DNA of 64,000 nt, taken from the NCBI GenBank assembly GCA_025200525.1, contig JANUSC010000052.1, positions 806,001-870,000 of the forward strand, read 5' to 3'. Origin of the DNA: Camellia lanceoleosa (taxonomy: Eukaryota > Streptophyta > Magnoliopsida > Ericales > Theaceae). Made by a program: the position numbers and the translations under genes. Below, in pieces: positions 9,884 to 21,095 of this stretch (positions are counted from its first letter, which is position 1; every line of letters begins with the position of its first letter). The notes beneath the pieces are model-generated. The model was not told the origin of the DNA. It did not search any database and saw nothing but the letters and a program-made list of their open reading frames with translations.

Positions 9884-11035
9884 ATGTCAGGAAGGGGTCA
9901 AGCTCGTGGTGGTAGGGGCGAGAGGCGCGGTAGGCCTCGCCGAGGTGTACATGAAGTACTGGTCCATAAGGTTCTAGTGCAAGATGAATGGTTTGGCCAA
10001 GCTAATTTGGCCAAGCAAATGGGGCAAACGGGGATTTTGAAGCAAGCGGGTCAAGTCGTAATGGGGGCCTTAGCCCAAGAAATGGTAGGGGCTTTGAAGA
10101 ATCAATGAATTTTTTGAAGGCGGAGAACCAAGCTCGAGAGAATGCCGTGGAGACAAGGGCGAGTTTCCTCACTAGAGAGATTTTACAGGGCAAACCGGAT
10201 GAGTTCCATGGTGGCCCCGAGCCCAAGAAAGCAGATGAGTGGCTTGAGCAAACGGTGAAAAAATTTGAGATTCTTTGCATTGAAGACATCGAGCTAAGAG
10301 TGACTTTAGCGAGTTACTACCTCAAGGGGGACGCGGGCCAATGGTGGAAGTACGCCAAGGGTAGAGTGGAGCCGACATGGGAAGCCTTTGTGATTTTTTT
10401 CCAAGACAGGTATCTACTTCCCACTGCTAGGGAGAGATTGAGGCAAGAGTTTCAAGACCTCAAACAACTTAACCTATCCGTGGTCGAGTTTGAGGCGGCC
10501 TTCACTAGTTTGTCTTGGTTTGCGCCGGAGTTGGTGGCAACGGAAGAGCGCAGTTGTATAGAATTTGAGAAGAGATTGAGAACAAAAATTTTGTTCGAAG
10601 TTGCCAAAAATATGATTCGGAACTATGATCGTCTTGTGGAGGCGGCGACACATGTAGAGATTACTCTGCAGGCTAATAAAGAGAGACTTCGGGGTTTGAG
10701 GTCTAAGGGCCAGGAGTCACAAGGAGATTTTAGACCCAGTAAGAAGAACAGGGGCACCTTTTCATCCCACTCTCAACCATAACAGTCTAGATCTACTTTT
10801 CCCTTGCCTAATGTGGGCTCAGGAAAGAATGCACCGGGTAGTTTTTCATGTTTCAAATGTGGCCAACCGAGTCACAAGGCCTTTTCCTGCCTACAGAAGG
10901 AAGGAGGGCAATAGATGTTACCACCACCACCTAACCGATCTCAGAGTCAGTCTCAGAACAGAGGGTAGGGACTTATCTATTTCCAATGTGGTTAGTCGGA
11001 GCATATGAGGAGGGCTTGCCCACAGTTGGGAGACG
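9884..11035 (+). pseudogene. E3 gag (capsid and nucleocapsid)
   Basis: The start at 9884 (MSGRGQARGGRGERRG, a basic Arg/Gly-rich leader) is preferred over the upstream in-frame ATG at 9854 because gag proteins of this lineage usually open this way. The frame shifts near 10105, after which 10105-10782 carries the retrotransposon gag domain (FHGGPEPKKADEWLEQ, YYLKGDAGQWWKYAK, FQDRYLLPTARERLRQEF). A CCHC zinc knuckle, CFKCGQPSHKAFSC, is at 10849-10890 in another frame. A second knuckle follows around 10975-11025, with its first Cys changed to Tyr and a stop inside. The protein would form the virus-like particle and bind the element RNA; here it is broken. Confidence 0.8.
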
Positions 11036-11273
11036 TATCTAGCGTATCAGGGTCAAGACAAACTCAAACCCACCAATAGGCTCATTTAGCTCAAACTTCA
11101 TGGGCTAATCATGGGGCTGCTTTGGCTCAGTCAGTGCAGTAGGCCTATGCTCCGAGAGATGAGCAGGTTGATTAGAGGCCACAAGGGTGCGTGTATGCTG
11201 TTACTGCACCGGAGTAGTTACCAGGATCCTCAGTTGTAAGAGGTATTTTTGTTGCGTGTAATTCTTTGGCTAA

Positions 11274-11580
11274 TGTGTTGATAGATACAAGTGCGTCACA
11301 TTCATTTATATCTACTATATTTGCTTCCGCATTGGGGTTAGAAGTAGCACGGTTAGCGTCTCCGCTCAGGGCAGAGTCACCAGTTGGGAGCACGGTTGAC
11401 TTAGACTGAGGATGTCATCGTTATGAGATAGAGGTTACCGTGTGCTGACTTCCGTTTACCTTTGTGTTGCTAGACATGTCAAGTTTTGATATCATTTTTG
11501 GCATGGACTTGTTATCTTCATACCATGCTGTGATTGATTGTTATCGTCAGAGAGTTATAGTGTGCACCTCAAGTGGTGAC
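11274..11580 (+). pseudogene. E3 aspartic protease
   Basis: VLIDTSASHSFIS near 11276-11315 matches the retropepsin active-site motif VLIDTGASHSFIS, with the Gly changed to Ser. LDMSSFDIIFGMDLL and SYHAVIDC follow downstream, both typical of this family. At least one stop lies between the two parts. The enzyme would cut the polyprotein; the frame is disrupted and no ATG is expected because it is part of pol. Confidence 0.72.
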
Positions 11581-11616
11581 TATTTTTATTTTCTGGGGGA
11601 TTGAGTTGATAGGGTC

Positions 11617-13068
11617 TTGTCACCAGTTTTTGACCCTCGCAGTAGGAGCGAGCTTAGTGGTCTCCTTGCGACTCTTTTGGGTAATGAGAGTGATGTGACT
11701 CATGTTGAATTACCAAGGGTAGTTTGTGAATACTCGGATGTCTTTCCTGAAGATCTTACTAGTTTGCCACCCTACCGGGAGATCGAGTTCTCCATTGACT
11801 TAGTGTCTGGCATGACACTGATTTCCATGGCGCCATGTATATTTGAACCCGCCGAATTGCATGAGTTGAAGATTTAAATCCAAGAACTTTTAGATAAGGG
11901 CTTCATTTGCCCTAGTACATCACCTTGGGGAGTACCGGCTCTCTTTACGAAGAAGAAGAATGGGTCATTGCGGTTATGTATTGATTACCGCAAGTTGAAT
12001 CGGGTTATCGTTAAGAACAAATATCCTCTACCCAGAATAGATGATTTATTTGATCAACTTAGAGGGTCTCGCTACTTCTCAAAGATAGACTTGAGGTCGG
12101 GGTACCATCAGTTGAGAGTTCGGGAGGAGGACATCTAGAAAATGATCTTTTGTACGCGTTATGGCCACTATGAATTCCTTGTAATGCCTTTTGGTTTGAC
12201 CAATGCACCTGCTTCCTTTATAGATTTGATGAACTGAATTTTTTGAGAATTCTTAGACCGCTTCGTGGTCATCTTTGTGGACGACATCTTGATTTATTCC
12301 ACCTCCGAGGAGGAACACGAGACTTACTTGCGGTTAGTACTTTATTTGCTTAGGGAGCACCAATTGTATGCCAAATTTGAGAAATGCGAGTTTTGGTTGA
12401 CTGAAGTGAAGTTTTTAGGGCATATGGTGTCAAGAGAAAGAGTCACTATAGACTCTTCTAAGATAGATGCCATGCAAGATTTGGAACAACCTAAAAATAT
12501 TTTTGAGATCCGGAGTTTCTTGAGATTAGCCGTGTATTATCGCCGTTTTGTAAGGGACTTCTCTAGACTAGCCGCACCTTTGACTAGGTTGACAAAGAAG
12601 GGTGTCAAATTTGTGTGGAGTGAAGCTTGTGAAAGGTCATTCCAAGAACTTAAGATTAGATTGACCATCACACCGGTCTTGATAATTTTGGAAAGAGGGT
12701 TTGGTTACACCATCTATTGTGGTGTATCCCAAGATGGGCTTGGTTGTGTCTTGATGCAAGAGGGAAATGTTGTGGCCTATGGTTCACGACAATTGAAAAC
12801 TCATGAGAAAAACTACCCCAACCATGATTTAGAATTAGCGGCGGAAATTTTTGCCTCGAAAATTTGGATGTATTATTTGTATGGTGAGAAGTTTGAGGTT
12901 TTCTAAAATCATAAGAGCCTAAAGTATTTGTTTTCCCAAAAAGACTTGAATTTATGGCAATAGAGGTGGATGGAATTTATGGAGAATTATGATTTTGAAT
13001 TACACTATCATCCAGGGAAGGCTAATGTAGTGGCCGACGCCTTGAGTCGAAAATTTGTGAGTAGTTTG
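11617..13068 (+). pseudogene. E3 reverse transcriptase and RNase H
   Basis: The RT has [47 protein letters not shown] and the catalytic FVDDILIYS (about 12277-12303). In-frame stops occur at about 11875, 12136, 12237 and 12246. RNase H follows ([35 protein letters not shown], and VVADALSRK at about 13030-13057). The family has CDAS where this copy has CGVS, so the first catalytic Asp is lost. These two domains would copy the RNA into DNA and remove the template strand. The uninterrupted stretch 12265-12906 is the longest surviving piece. Confidence 0.88.
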
Positions 13069-13169
13069 GCAAGTGTGGTTATTCAAGAATGGGGTATGCT
13101 AGGCGATATTGGCAAATTTGATTTACATTTGGGTGAGTCCAACGAGAGTGTTACCTTGTTTACTTTGGT

Positions 13170-14323
13170 TACTCAACCTACCTTGATTAGTAAGGTCATA
13201 GAGGCACAACAGAGGGACCATGAGGTGAAGTTAATCCATGATAGAATTTTCAACGAGAATGAAGAGAAGGGTTTGAACATCTACTCGGATCTGAGTGAAC
13301 GTTATCTAGACCGTTTGTTTGTACCAGAATCTTGTAGAGAGGAAGTACTTCGAGAGTTCTATCGCTCACGCCTTGCGGTATATCTGGGAGGCACAAAAAT
13401 ATGTCATGATCTAGTCGCTAGTTTTGGTGGAGGGGTATGAAACGGGATGTCGCTTTGTTTATATTGAAATGCCTTACTTGTCAACAAGTGAAGGCCGAAC
13501 ACCAAAGACCAGCGGGTTTGCTACAACCCTTACCGATAGCCGAGTGGAAATGGGAGCATGTTACCATGGACTTTTGTAGTTAGGCTTCCTAGAATACAAC
13601 GAGGCAATGATGCCGTTTGGGTGATTGTTGATAGGTTGACTAAGTTTACACATTTCATTCCGATGCACACCGGTGACTCAGTTGAACAATTGGCAGAGTT
13701 GTACATTAGAGAGATAGTTCGACTTCATGGGGTCCATCTAACCATTATATTGGATTGAGATCCTTGTTTTACCGCCTGGTTATGGCAAAGCCTTTAAGAG
13801 GCGTTGGGAACTAAGTTGACCTTTAGCACCGCTTATCACCCACAAACTGATGGCCAGTCAGAGCGTACCATTCAGATTTTGGAGGACATGCTTAGAGCTT
13901 GCATCCTTGATTTCAAAGGGTCTTGGGAGAGACACTTACCATTGGTCGAGTTTGCCTATAATAATAGTTATCAAGCTAACATTGAGATGGCACCATTTGA
14001 GGTATTGTATGGCCGACCTTGTAGATCACCAGTTTGTTGGTCCGAGGTGGGTAATGCACCGTTGTTGGGTTCAAAAATTGTTAGAGAGACAACCGAGAAA
14101 ATTGCTCTCATTTGAAAGAAGTTAGTTACGGCCCAAAGCTGACAGAAGAGTTATGTCGATAAGAGAAGACAACCTTTATCCTGCGAGGTTGGTGACCACG
14201 TGGCCCTTAAGATCTCACCCAAGAGGGGTTTGATGAGATTTGGTAAGAGTGGTAAATTGTCTCCAAGGTTCATTGGGCCTTTCAAAATATTGGAGCGAAT
14301 TGGGGAAGTGGCATACCGATTAG
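13170..14323 (+). pseudogene. E3 integrase, truncated by E2
   Basis: The zinc-binding region (13350-13500) is split by a frameshift; its CLTCQQVKAEHQRPAGLLQP part reads in another frame. The core continues with DFVVRLPR-type sequence broken by a frame change near 13570, then VIVDRLTKFTHFIP, IILD (13747-13758) followed by a stop, and [16 protein letters not shown] with the Glu (13834-13881). [20 protein letters not shown] and the GPFKILERIGEVAYRL C-terminal module (14270-14320) follow. The E2 LTR starts at 14324, before any chromodomain. Confidence 0.83.
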
Positions 14324-14828
14324 TATAGCTCGACTTTCCGTGCCCCCTTTCGGAAAATGAATAAGCCCTACAATATCAGATTCTCATGGTTCTGAATCTA
14401 ATCTCACAAGTGCAATGTAAAATAGATAAACACCAAAGACTCCTAATCCGGCAAATCTTTTGGAAAATCGATTTTGAATCAAATTGCCAAAAATAGACTG
14501 CTTTGCCAGATACAGAGTTGTCATCTAAATATTTTGGAAAATTTAGAAAACCCATGACTCGTGCCAAAGGCCACGGGTTCGTCTTCACCAAGATTGTCTC
14601 GGCTCTAGAACTCAGGTATGAAAGGGGAAGGTCATGAATTAAGCACCCTCGCTTGCCCGATCAAAGATCGGCCTCTACTAATCATGACATGAATCTTATC
14701 TACATTATATGTTCTTGTTCCGGTTTATTAGGCTAGCATTACTATGTAATGCGCACACAAGTATAGACTAATTTACACAAATTGGAACATTTGATTCATA
14801 TTTGTTTGCAAAATTGTTTCGAATATGT
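14324..14828 (-). repeat. left piece of the E2 3' LTR
   Basis: It starts TATAGCTCGAC like the E1 5' LTR at 40206 and follows it base for base, with scattered changes, until ATATGTACC. There it is interrupted by E1. The rest of this LTR resumes at 43578. Confidence 0.85.
14824..14828. other. left target-site duplication of E1 (GTACC)
   Basis: GTACC ends the left E2 LTR piece. The same five bases stand at 43578-43582, directly after the right end of E1, where the E2 LTR continues (GTACCACTTG). An uninterrupted LTR (40715 onward) has GTACCACTTG once. Confidence 0.92.
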
Positions 14829-16302
14829 ACCTGCAGCTCGACTTTTTCGCGCCCCCTTTTGGAAGACGGAAAAGCCCTATAGTATCGGACTCCCGTGGTT
14901 CTGAATCTGATTCCACAAGTGCAATGTGAAATAGATAAACACCAAAGAGTCCCAATCTGACAAATCTTTTGGAAAATCGATTTTGAATCAAATTGCCAAA
15001 AATAGACTGCTTTCCCAGATACAGAGTCGCCACATAAATATTTTGAAAAATTTAGGAAACCCATAACTCGTGCCAAAGGCCACGTGTCCATCATCATCAT
15101 GATTGTCTCGGCTCGGGAACTTAGGTACGAGAGGGGAAGGTCATGAATTGAGCACCCCCATTCGCCCGATCAAAGATCGGCCTCTACTAATCATGATATG
15201 AATCTTATGTACATTATATGCTCTTGTTTTGGTTTATTAGGCTAGCATTACTATGTGATGTGCGCACACACAAGTATAGACTAACTTACAAGATTTGGAA
15301 CACTTGATTCATGTTTGTTTTGAAAATTGTTTCGAATATGTACCACTTGAAAAAGCAATCGCATATAAATATTACTTAAATTATTCCAATGCAAGCAATA
15401 AGCCTTCATCCATAGGCATTCAAACAGTTTATGATTTAAGTATTTAGCCTCATGGAAAACATGCAAGACATGGTAATAATCACACATATGCGATATGCTA
15501 AAGCAAGTAAAGGCTCATATAGTACTCCAAGCCAATAAGAGAAATGAGTTAAAAAAAATGCATGATTCCTAACTATACAATATGACTAATGCAACACATG
15601 TGATATGCAATTAATAGGCTCAGTTACTAATATGGAAAATGAAACAATTTTGATAGCATTCGGTCTAAGCACGTATTCAACGAAGAATTAAACTAACAAT
15701 GCAAGTTAGAATGATGAACCGAGCCTCGGTGCATGCAATACAAACAGATACAAACATGGAGTATGCTAAACAAAACATGATGTCCCTACACTGACCATCA
15801 TAAGCTAGTAAATAAAAGGGAGAAAGACGTGGGGTTGGAAGACATACACATTATTACAACATTGCGCTCTCACAAAGGAGAGTCCGAATAAACTAACTAG
15901 CGAACTAGCTAATTAATTAAACCTAAGCTAAGCTAATTATTACAAAATAAATGAATAAATAGCTAAACTACTTAACTAATTATTACAAACCGAAGTAATT
16001 AACTATTATAGCTAATTAAAATAATTACAAGACGAAATCAAACAACTAGTTAACTAATTAATTAATTACAATACTTTAAAAAATTTATTAGCTACAACTA
16101 ATTAATTACAACAAATATCTAAGTTAAGTATTTAAACTAAACAGGCTCGATATGCGAGGAATGCTCATGCATATGCTCGGTTTTCACCCGAAAAGGCCAC
16201 TGTTTTGCTTCCAGAAGGTCTTTGTTGCATAGTAGAACACTTACACTTTTGTCCACCTCCAGAATAACTCTGCTTTGCTAAAAAAAAACACTGCTGGATT
16301 TT

Positions 16303-16395
16303 GCATTGGTGGCCGGCCGGCCAGCCAGGAGTAAGGGCCTGCCGGCCACCAAAGGTGGCCTACTGGCCATGGAAAGTGGCTTGCCCGCCACTGCT
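16303..16395. repeat. GGCC palindrome cluster, transcribed part of the LTR
   Basis: Several degenerate copies of TGGCCnnCnGGCCA are packed together, for example GGTGGCCGGCCGGCCAGCC and CCTGCCGGCCACC. Equivalent clusters lie at 20078-20200, 41663-41755 and 44485-44560 in the other LTR copies. Confidence 0.65.
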
Positions 16396-16887
16396 ACAAG
16401 GTTTATCTTGCTGCAATAGAGAACAAACAGAGCATGCACAGGGTATTCTGAAGGGTTTGTTTGTACAATTCACCCCTCCTTATCATGAACAGATCAAAGG
16501 AAAGACAAAACTTAGTCCACTAACCACCAATTCACCCCTCAACCTTTAATGGCCTTAAAACCCAAGTTTCAGCCCAAAAATATAGAGTTTTTATAGCCCA
16601 AAAAAAGTAGGAAAATAACAAGAAAAAGAGTAGTTAAAGCAAGTGAAGAGACAAAGCTTTATATCTTTTGAAGAGGAAATCAATTTCAAGCAATAAAAAC
16701 AAGAAAACACACCCTCAAGAGCTCAAACAAGGCTCAAAGATACCTTAGCTCAAAGATGAGAAGGTTTGGTTTAGAGTGTATAGACAAAGGTGAAGAGTGT
16801 ATAGGCAAAGGTTGAGATATTTGTAAGAGAGAGGAAAATTTTTGCTCCAAAATTTTTCTAACCTTAAAACAAGAGAGGGAGGTCTCC

Positions 16888-16896
16888 TATATATAG
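16888..16896 (-). promoter_or_regulatory. TATA box of the LTR promoter (3' LTR copy)
   Basis: TATATATAG, read on the minus strand as CTATATATA, lies next to a conserved AAGAGRGGGAGG stretch. The same block stands at 24451-24459, 43195-43203 and 44866-44874 in the other LTR copies. Confidence 0.7.
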
Positions 16897-17199
16897 AAAA
16901 CATGAATTTCCCTCAAGAATATCTAATCATACACGTGGGAGCAGATGCAAGCATCTGTGGAAACAGCTGCCACAAAATATCTACAAAAGACACTAGTGGC
17001 CAGTAGGCCACCAGGGGTTCTAGGCTTGAAAAGCAAGGGTTTTGGTCCAAAAACAAGACAACAGGTGTGTAAAGTTTGAAAGGCTCAAAGTTGTGGTCTG
17101 CTGAGGACTTTGAGCACTTGACAAGCATATACACTCATCATCAAGTGTGCAAGCAATGGCGTCCAAGTCATAAGGGCCGTAAAAAATGGGGTGCCTACA

Positions 17200-17217
17200 G
17201 TTGCCTCTCTTTGACAG
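17200..17217 (-). promoter_or_regulatory. polypurine tract of E1
   Basis: The minus strand reads CTGTCAAAGAGAGGCAAC directly before the LTR start TGTAG. It is the expected second-strand primer and is conserved at 45270-45287 in E2. Confidence 0.8.
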
Positions 17218-17333
17218 TACTTGGAGTCATGAAATGACATGAGTGAATGTCAAAGCCCGAAGACGACCCATTTTAACAAGGCTGTAAGACATGGACAAAC
17301 AATCAAGATAGAAATAAATGGTTGCGCCCACAG

Positions 17334-17380
17334 GCTGCCTACGTATCCCTTTGCAAGGAATAAAACTAGCGTAGTTCTGG
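17334..17380. repeat. conserved stem-loop motif, left copy in E1
   Basis: GCTGCCTACGTATCCC ... GGAATAAAACTAGCGTAGTTC can pair CTACG with CGTAG. Similar copies are at 31680-31727, 45406-45452 and 52205-52251. The copies flank the antisense-gene block on both sides in both elements. The rest of 17218-17600 is non-coding. Confidence 0.6.
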
Positions 17381-17599
17381 GGCAAGATGAAAATGATATG
17401 CACAATGACTTTGAAAGCTGGACTCACACGCTTTGCGAAGCCGACTATTTTGAAAACTCATGATCATGTGAGATGATGCAATAAGCAATAACATGAAATA
17501 ATAATATATGAACATATGAATGAGTAGTTTCAAGTTTAAAACCAACATAGGTTCCACGCAAAAAGACATAAAACACACTCTAACCACGCCAAAACAAGA

Positions 17600-18702
17600 G
17601 ATGAGGAAAGAAAACACTGCCCATGGTTGCGTTTCACACATCTTGAGAAATTGAGAAATGAAAATTGCTCGGGGTCGCATTTTATGCATCCCGAGAACCA
17701 GATGAATGAAAACCGCTTGAGGTCGTGTTTCATATCTCAAGAAATAAGAAAAATTGCTCGGGCTCGCGCTTCATGCTTCTCGAGAAACAAGAAAAATAGC
17801 TCAAGCTTGCGTTTCACGTGTCCCAAGATAAAACACGCCCAGAGCCATGCATCACACGTCCTGAGATACAAGAAAACTGCTCGGGCTCGCGCTTCACGCA
17901 TCCTGAGAGAAAACACACCCAGAGCTACGCGTCACGCATCACGCGTCTTAAGATACAAGAAAAGTCGCTTGAGCTCGAGTTTGTGCTTCACGCGTCCCAA
18001 GATGAAACACGTCAAGGGCCGTGTGTCACGAGTCCTTAGATATAAGAAAAGTCGCTCGAGCTCACGCATCACGCGTCTCGAGATGAAACTCGCCCAGGGT
18101 TGCGCGTCATGCGTCCCGAGATACAAGAAAAGCCACTTGGGCTCGCGCTTCACGTGACTCGAGATGAAACCTGCCCAGGGCCATGCGTCACGTGTCCCGA
18201 GATATAAGAAAAGTCACTCAGGCTTGTGTTTCACGTGTCCCGAGATGAAACATGCCCAAGGCAGCATGTCACACGTCCTGAGACACTAGAAAAGCCACTT
18301 GGGCTCGCGCTTCACGCATCCTGAGATGAAACCCGCCCAGGGCCGTGTGTCACGCATCCTAAGATACAAGAAAAGCCACTTGGGCTCGCGCTTCATGCGT
18401 CCTGAGATACAAGAAAAGATGCTCGGGTTTGCGTTTCACACGTCTTGAGATGAAACCAGCCCAGGCCGCACGTCACGCATCTTGAGATACAAGAAAAGCC
18501 ACTTGAGCTCGTGCTTCACGCGTCTCGAGATGAAACCAGCCTAGGGTTGCACATCACGTGTTCTAAGATATAAGAAAAGTCACTCGAGCTCGCATTTTAC
18601 ATGTCTTGAGATAGAACTTGCCTGTATCGTCACATGTCCTAAGATATAAGAAAAGTCGCTTAGGCTCGCATTGCACGTCCCAAGATAAAACTCGCCGGGT
18701 CA
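17600..18702. repeat. tandem array built on an ACGCGT-containing unit
   Basis: About 15 copies of an approximately 80-bp unit alternate two half-units. One reads TCACGCGTCCTGAGATACAA then GAAAAGCCGCTCGGGCTCGC; the other TCACGCGTCCCGAGATGAAA then CCCGCCCAGGGC. The array continues past the solo LTR at 25363 and has a counterpart in E2 at about 45690-46450. A plus-strand open frame at 17627-18157 (Arg/Ser-rich) is a by-product of the repeat and not a gene. Confidence 0.85.
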
Positions 18703-20077
18703 GCCAGCTCGCTTTTTCGCGCCTCTGAGGTTTGAAAAGAAGCCCTACAGCCAGACTCTATGTTCTAAATCTAATCTCATAAGTGCAATGTGAAACTTAT
18801 AATCACCAAAGAGTGCAAATCTAACAAATCTTTTGGAAAGTTGATTTTAGGATAAAAATGCCAAATTGGATTGGTTTGCCAAATACAAAGTCCCCACCTA
18901 AATATTTTATTTTTTGGAAAATTTAGGAAACCCATGACTCATGCCAAAGGCCACGTGTTCGCTATCACCAAAGTTGCCTTGGCTCTAGAACTTAGGTACG
19001 AGGAGAAGATCATGAATTGAGTATTTCACTTGCCCGATCAAAGATCGGCCTCTACTAATCATGATATGATTTTTATCAACATTATGTGTTCTTATTCCGG
19101 TTATTAAACTAGCTTTACTATGTGATGTGCACAAGCAAGTATAGACTAGTTTGCTTAATTTTGAACAATTTAACTCATGTTTGTTTTTTGCGAAAATGGT
19201 TTAAATTTGCCACCTCAAGTGGGCTTAAAGTTTGTGGATTTGCCACCAAACATAGTAGGCTTAAAACTGATTTGTCATTCAACAAAGTGGGCTTAAAACT
19301 TACATTTGTTGAATCGTTCCAATTCAAACAACAAGCCTTCATCGACAGACATTCAAGCAATTTAGCATTTAAGCACATAGGCTCATGGCAAGCATGCTAA
19401 TCATGGCAACATTCACATTTATGCGAGTATGCTAAAGCATAAAAACTCACCTAGCACTCCAAGCCAAGAAGATATGAGTTAGTAAAATATGCATGATTCC
19501 TAACTATACAACATGCCTAATGCAACGCATGCAATAGGCAGTTAATAAGCTCAGCTACTAATATGGTATATGGATTAATTTGATAACATGCGATTAAACA
19601 CGTAGTCAAAGATGGTATTAAAATGACAATGTAGTTTGAATGATGCGCTGAGCCACGGTGCATGCAATACGAATGAATGAATGCAAGCATAAGATATGCT
19701 AATTTGAAACATGATGCTCCTAATCTAACCATCAAAAGCGGGTAAATAAAAGGGAGAAAGACGTGGGGTTGGAAAAACATACACACACGCACACACACTT
19801 ATTACAACATTACGTACTTAAATAATTACTAATCTACTTAATTAACTAATCTACTTAAATAATTACACCATTTACATGCATTAGCTACACCTAATTAACT
19901 AAACAAATTAACTAAAAGGCCTCGGGAAACGAGGGATGCATGCATGCATGCTCGATTTTTCACCCGAAAGGCTACTGTTTTGCTGTTGCAAGCCTCTGTT
20001 GCACAGAAGCACTTACACTTTCTCCTTCTCCAGATCAACTCTGCTTTACTTTAGAAACACTCTACTAAATTTTCATT

Positions 20078-20200
20078 GGTGGCCAACAGTGGGGCCTGTC
20101 GGCCACTGCTGATGGTCGGTCGGCCAACAATGATAGTCGGTCGGCTACTGATGGTGGCCGGTCGGCTACTTGTGATGGTCGTCGGCCACCACTGGCTTGG
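20078..20200. repeat. GGCC palindrome cluster in the solo LTR
   Basis: Repeated units of the form GGTCGGTCGGCCAnnn and GGTGGCCGGTCGGC lie at the position equivalent to 16303-16395. Confidence 0.6.
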
Positions 20201-21095
20201 ACTTCCTTGCTGCAACAGAGAGAAAACAAAGCAAAATAGTGTACTTTTTGAAGGTTTGTTTGTATTGTTACCCTCCTTATCATCAAACAAGTTCAAAAAA
20301 GTGATACATTTGGCCCTCAAACCATCAATCAAGCAATTTCCATGCATGGGGACCAATTTGTACAAGTTCAATGAATGCAACACAAGACTCAAACTCCATC
20401 ACCCTATCATACATGATCAAGGGCAACGGAGACCTAAGAAAGTGGCACATTTCATCACTTTTGAGTATAAAATGTCCAATTTTCCTTGTGTTCAAATTAA
20501 CATTCGATTTGAACACATGCAATGCAACACAAAGAAATGCTTATCTTGCCACTTGTTCTTGCCAATTTTGTTTACACCTTTTAGTTACCAAATCATTCTT
20601 TAATCAATTTGTCCATTGGTAAGTGTCCTCTAAGATGAAAGAAGTATCAACCAAGGGATAGTGTAAGGCAAGAGAGAGATCATGTCGTTGATAATGAACC
20701 CTCAAAGAGGATTAAACCATTAAGTATGACTTCAATCTCAAGCTTGAAGGATCCCAAGCTTGAAACAACCCTCAAAAGCAAATGAAAGAGTGAAGCAAAG
20801 AGGGAGATTGCAGAGTTTACGAGTGCTGAAATTAAGTAAGAAAACAACTAAAACATGGAAATCAACTCAAACAAGTGGTGTCTAAAGGCCTAAAACACTA
20901 GGCTTGTGAGGACTATTACACTACAAGCATGCAAAACTAAAGCTCAAACACAACAAACACTTAAAAACAGTCTTAAAATAGGTCTGAAACAGCCCTAAAA
21001 CATGTTGGAATTAAGCTAACAAAAGCTAGAAAAATAAGCCAAAACATAGAGTATGTTAAGCTAGTAAACAAAATACAAGGAGGGAAGGCTAATCC

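Larger units (their letters stand above)
7317..14323 (+). mobile_element. E3: Ty3/gypsy chromovirus (Tekay/Del-like), 3' part displaced by E2
   Basis: In order: LTR (7317-9450), tRNA-Met-type primer site, gag with zinc knuckles, aspartic protease, reverse transcriptase, RNase H and integrase, all on the plus strand. The gag-pro-RT-RH-INT order is Ty3/gypsy, and the long LTR and wording of the conserved motifs fit the Tekay/Del chromoviruses. The sequence stops in the C-terminal part of integrase where E2 begins, so the chromodomain, if present, and the 3' LTR are not in the window. Many stops and frameshifts show it is dead. Confidence 0.85.
14829..17199 (-). repeat. 3' LTR of E1
   Basis: The plus-strand start TGCAGCTCGAC and end GTGCCTACA match the 5' LTR ends. 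At 2371 bp it is about 1 kb shorter than the 5' LTR, mainly because sequence matching about 41893-42797 is missing at 16533/16534. CACCCCTCAACC resumes there directly. The retained part aligns along its whole length. Confidence 0.88.

Noticed and set aside
14324..15340. Simple tandem duplication of the first 505 bp of the LTR
   Set aside because: The GTACC duplication and the continuation of the LTR at 43578 are explained better by insertion of E1 into an older LTR.
17600..18702. Evenly spaced repeats that could be mistaken for a CRISPR array, or an Arg/Ser-rich protein frame (17627-18157)
   Set aside because: Plant nuclear context. Units are degenerate and contiguous, without unique spacers or cas genes. 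The open frame exists only because the repeat unit lacks stops in one phase and is not kept in E2.
19122..20603. Several open frames inside the solo LTR
   Set aside because: They fall in LTR sequence, are not conserved between LTR copies, and part of one (20076-20603) is a translation of the GGCC cluster.
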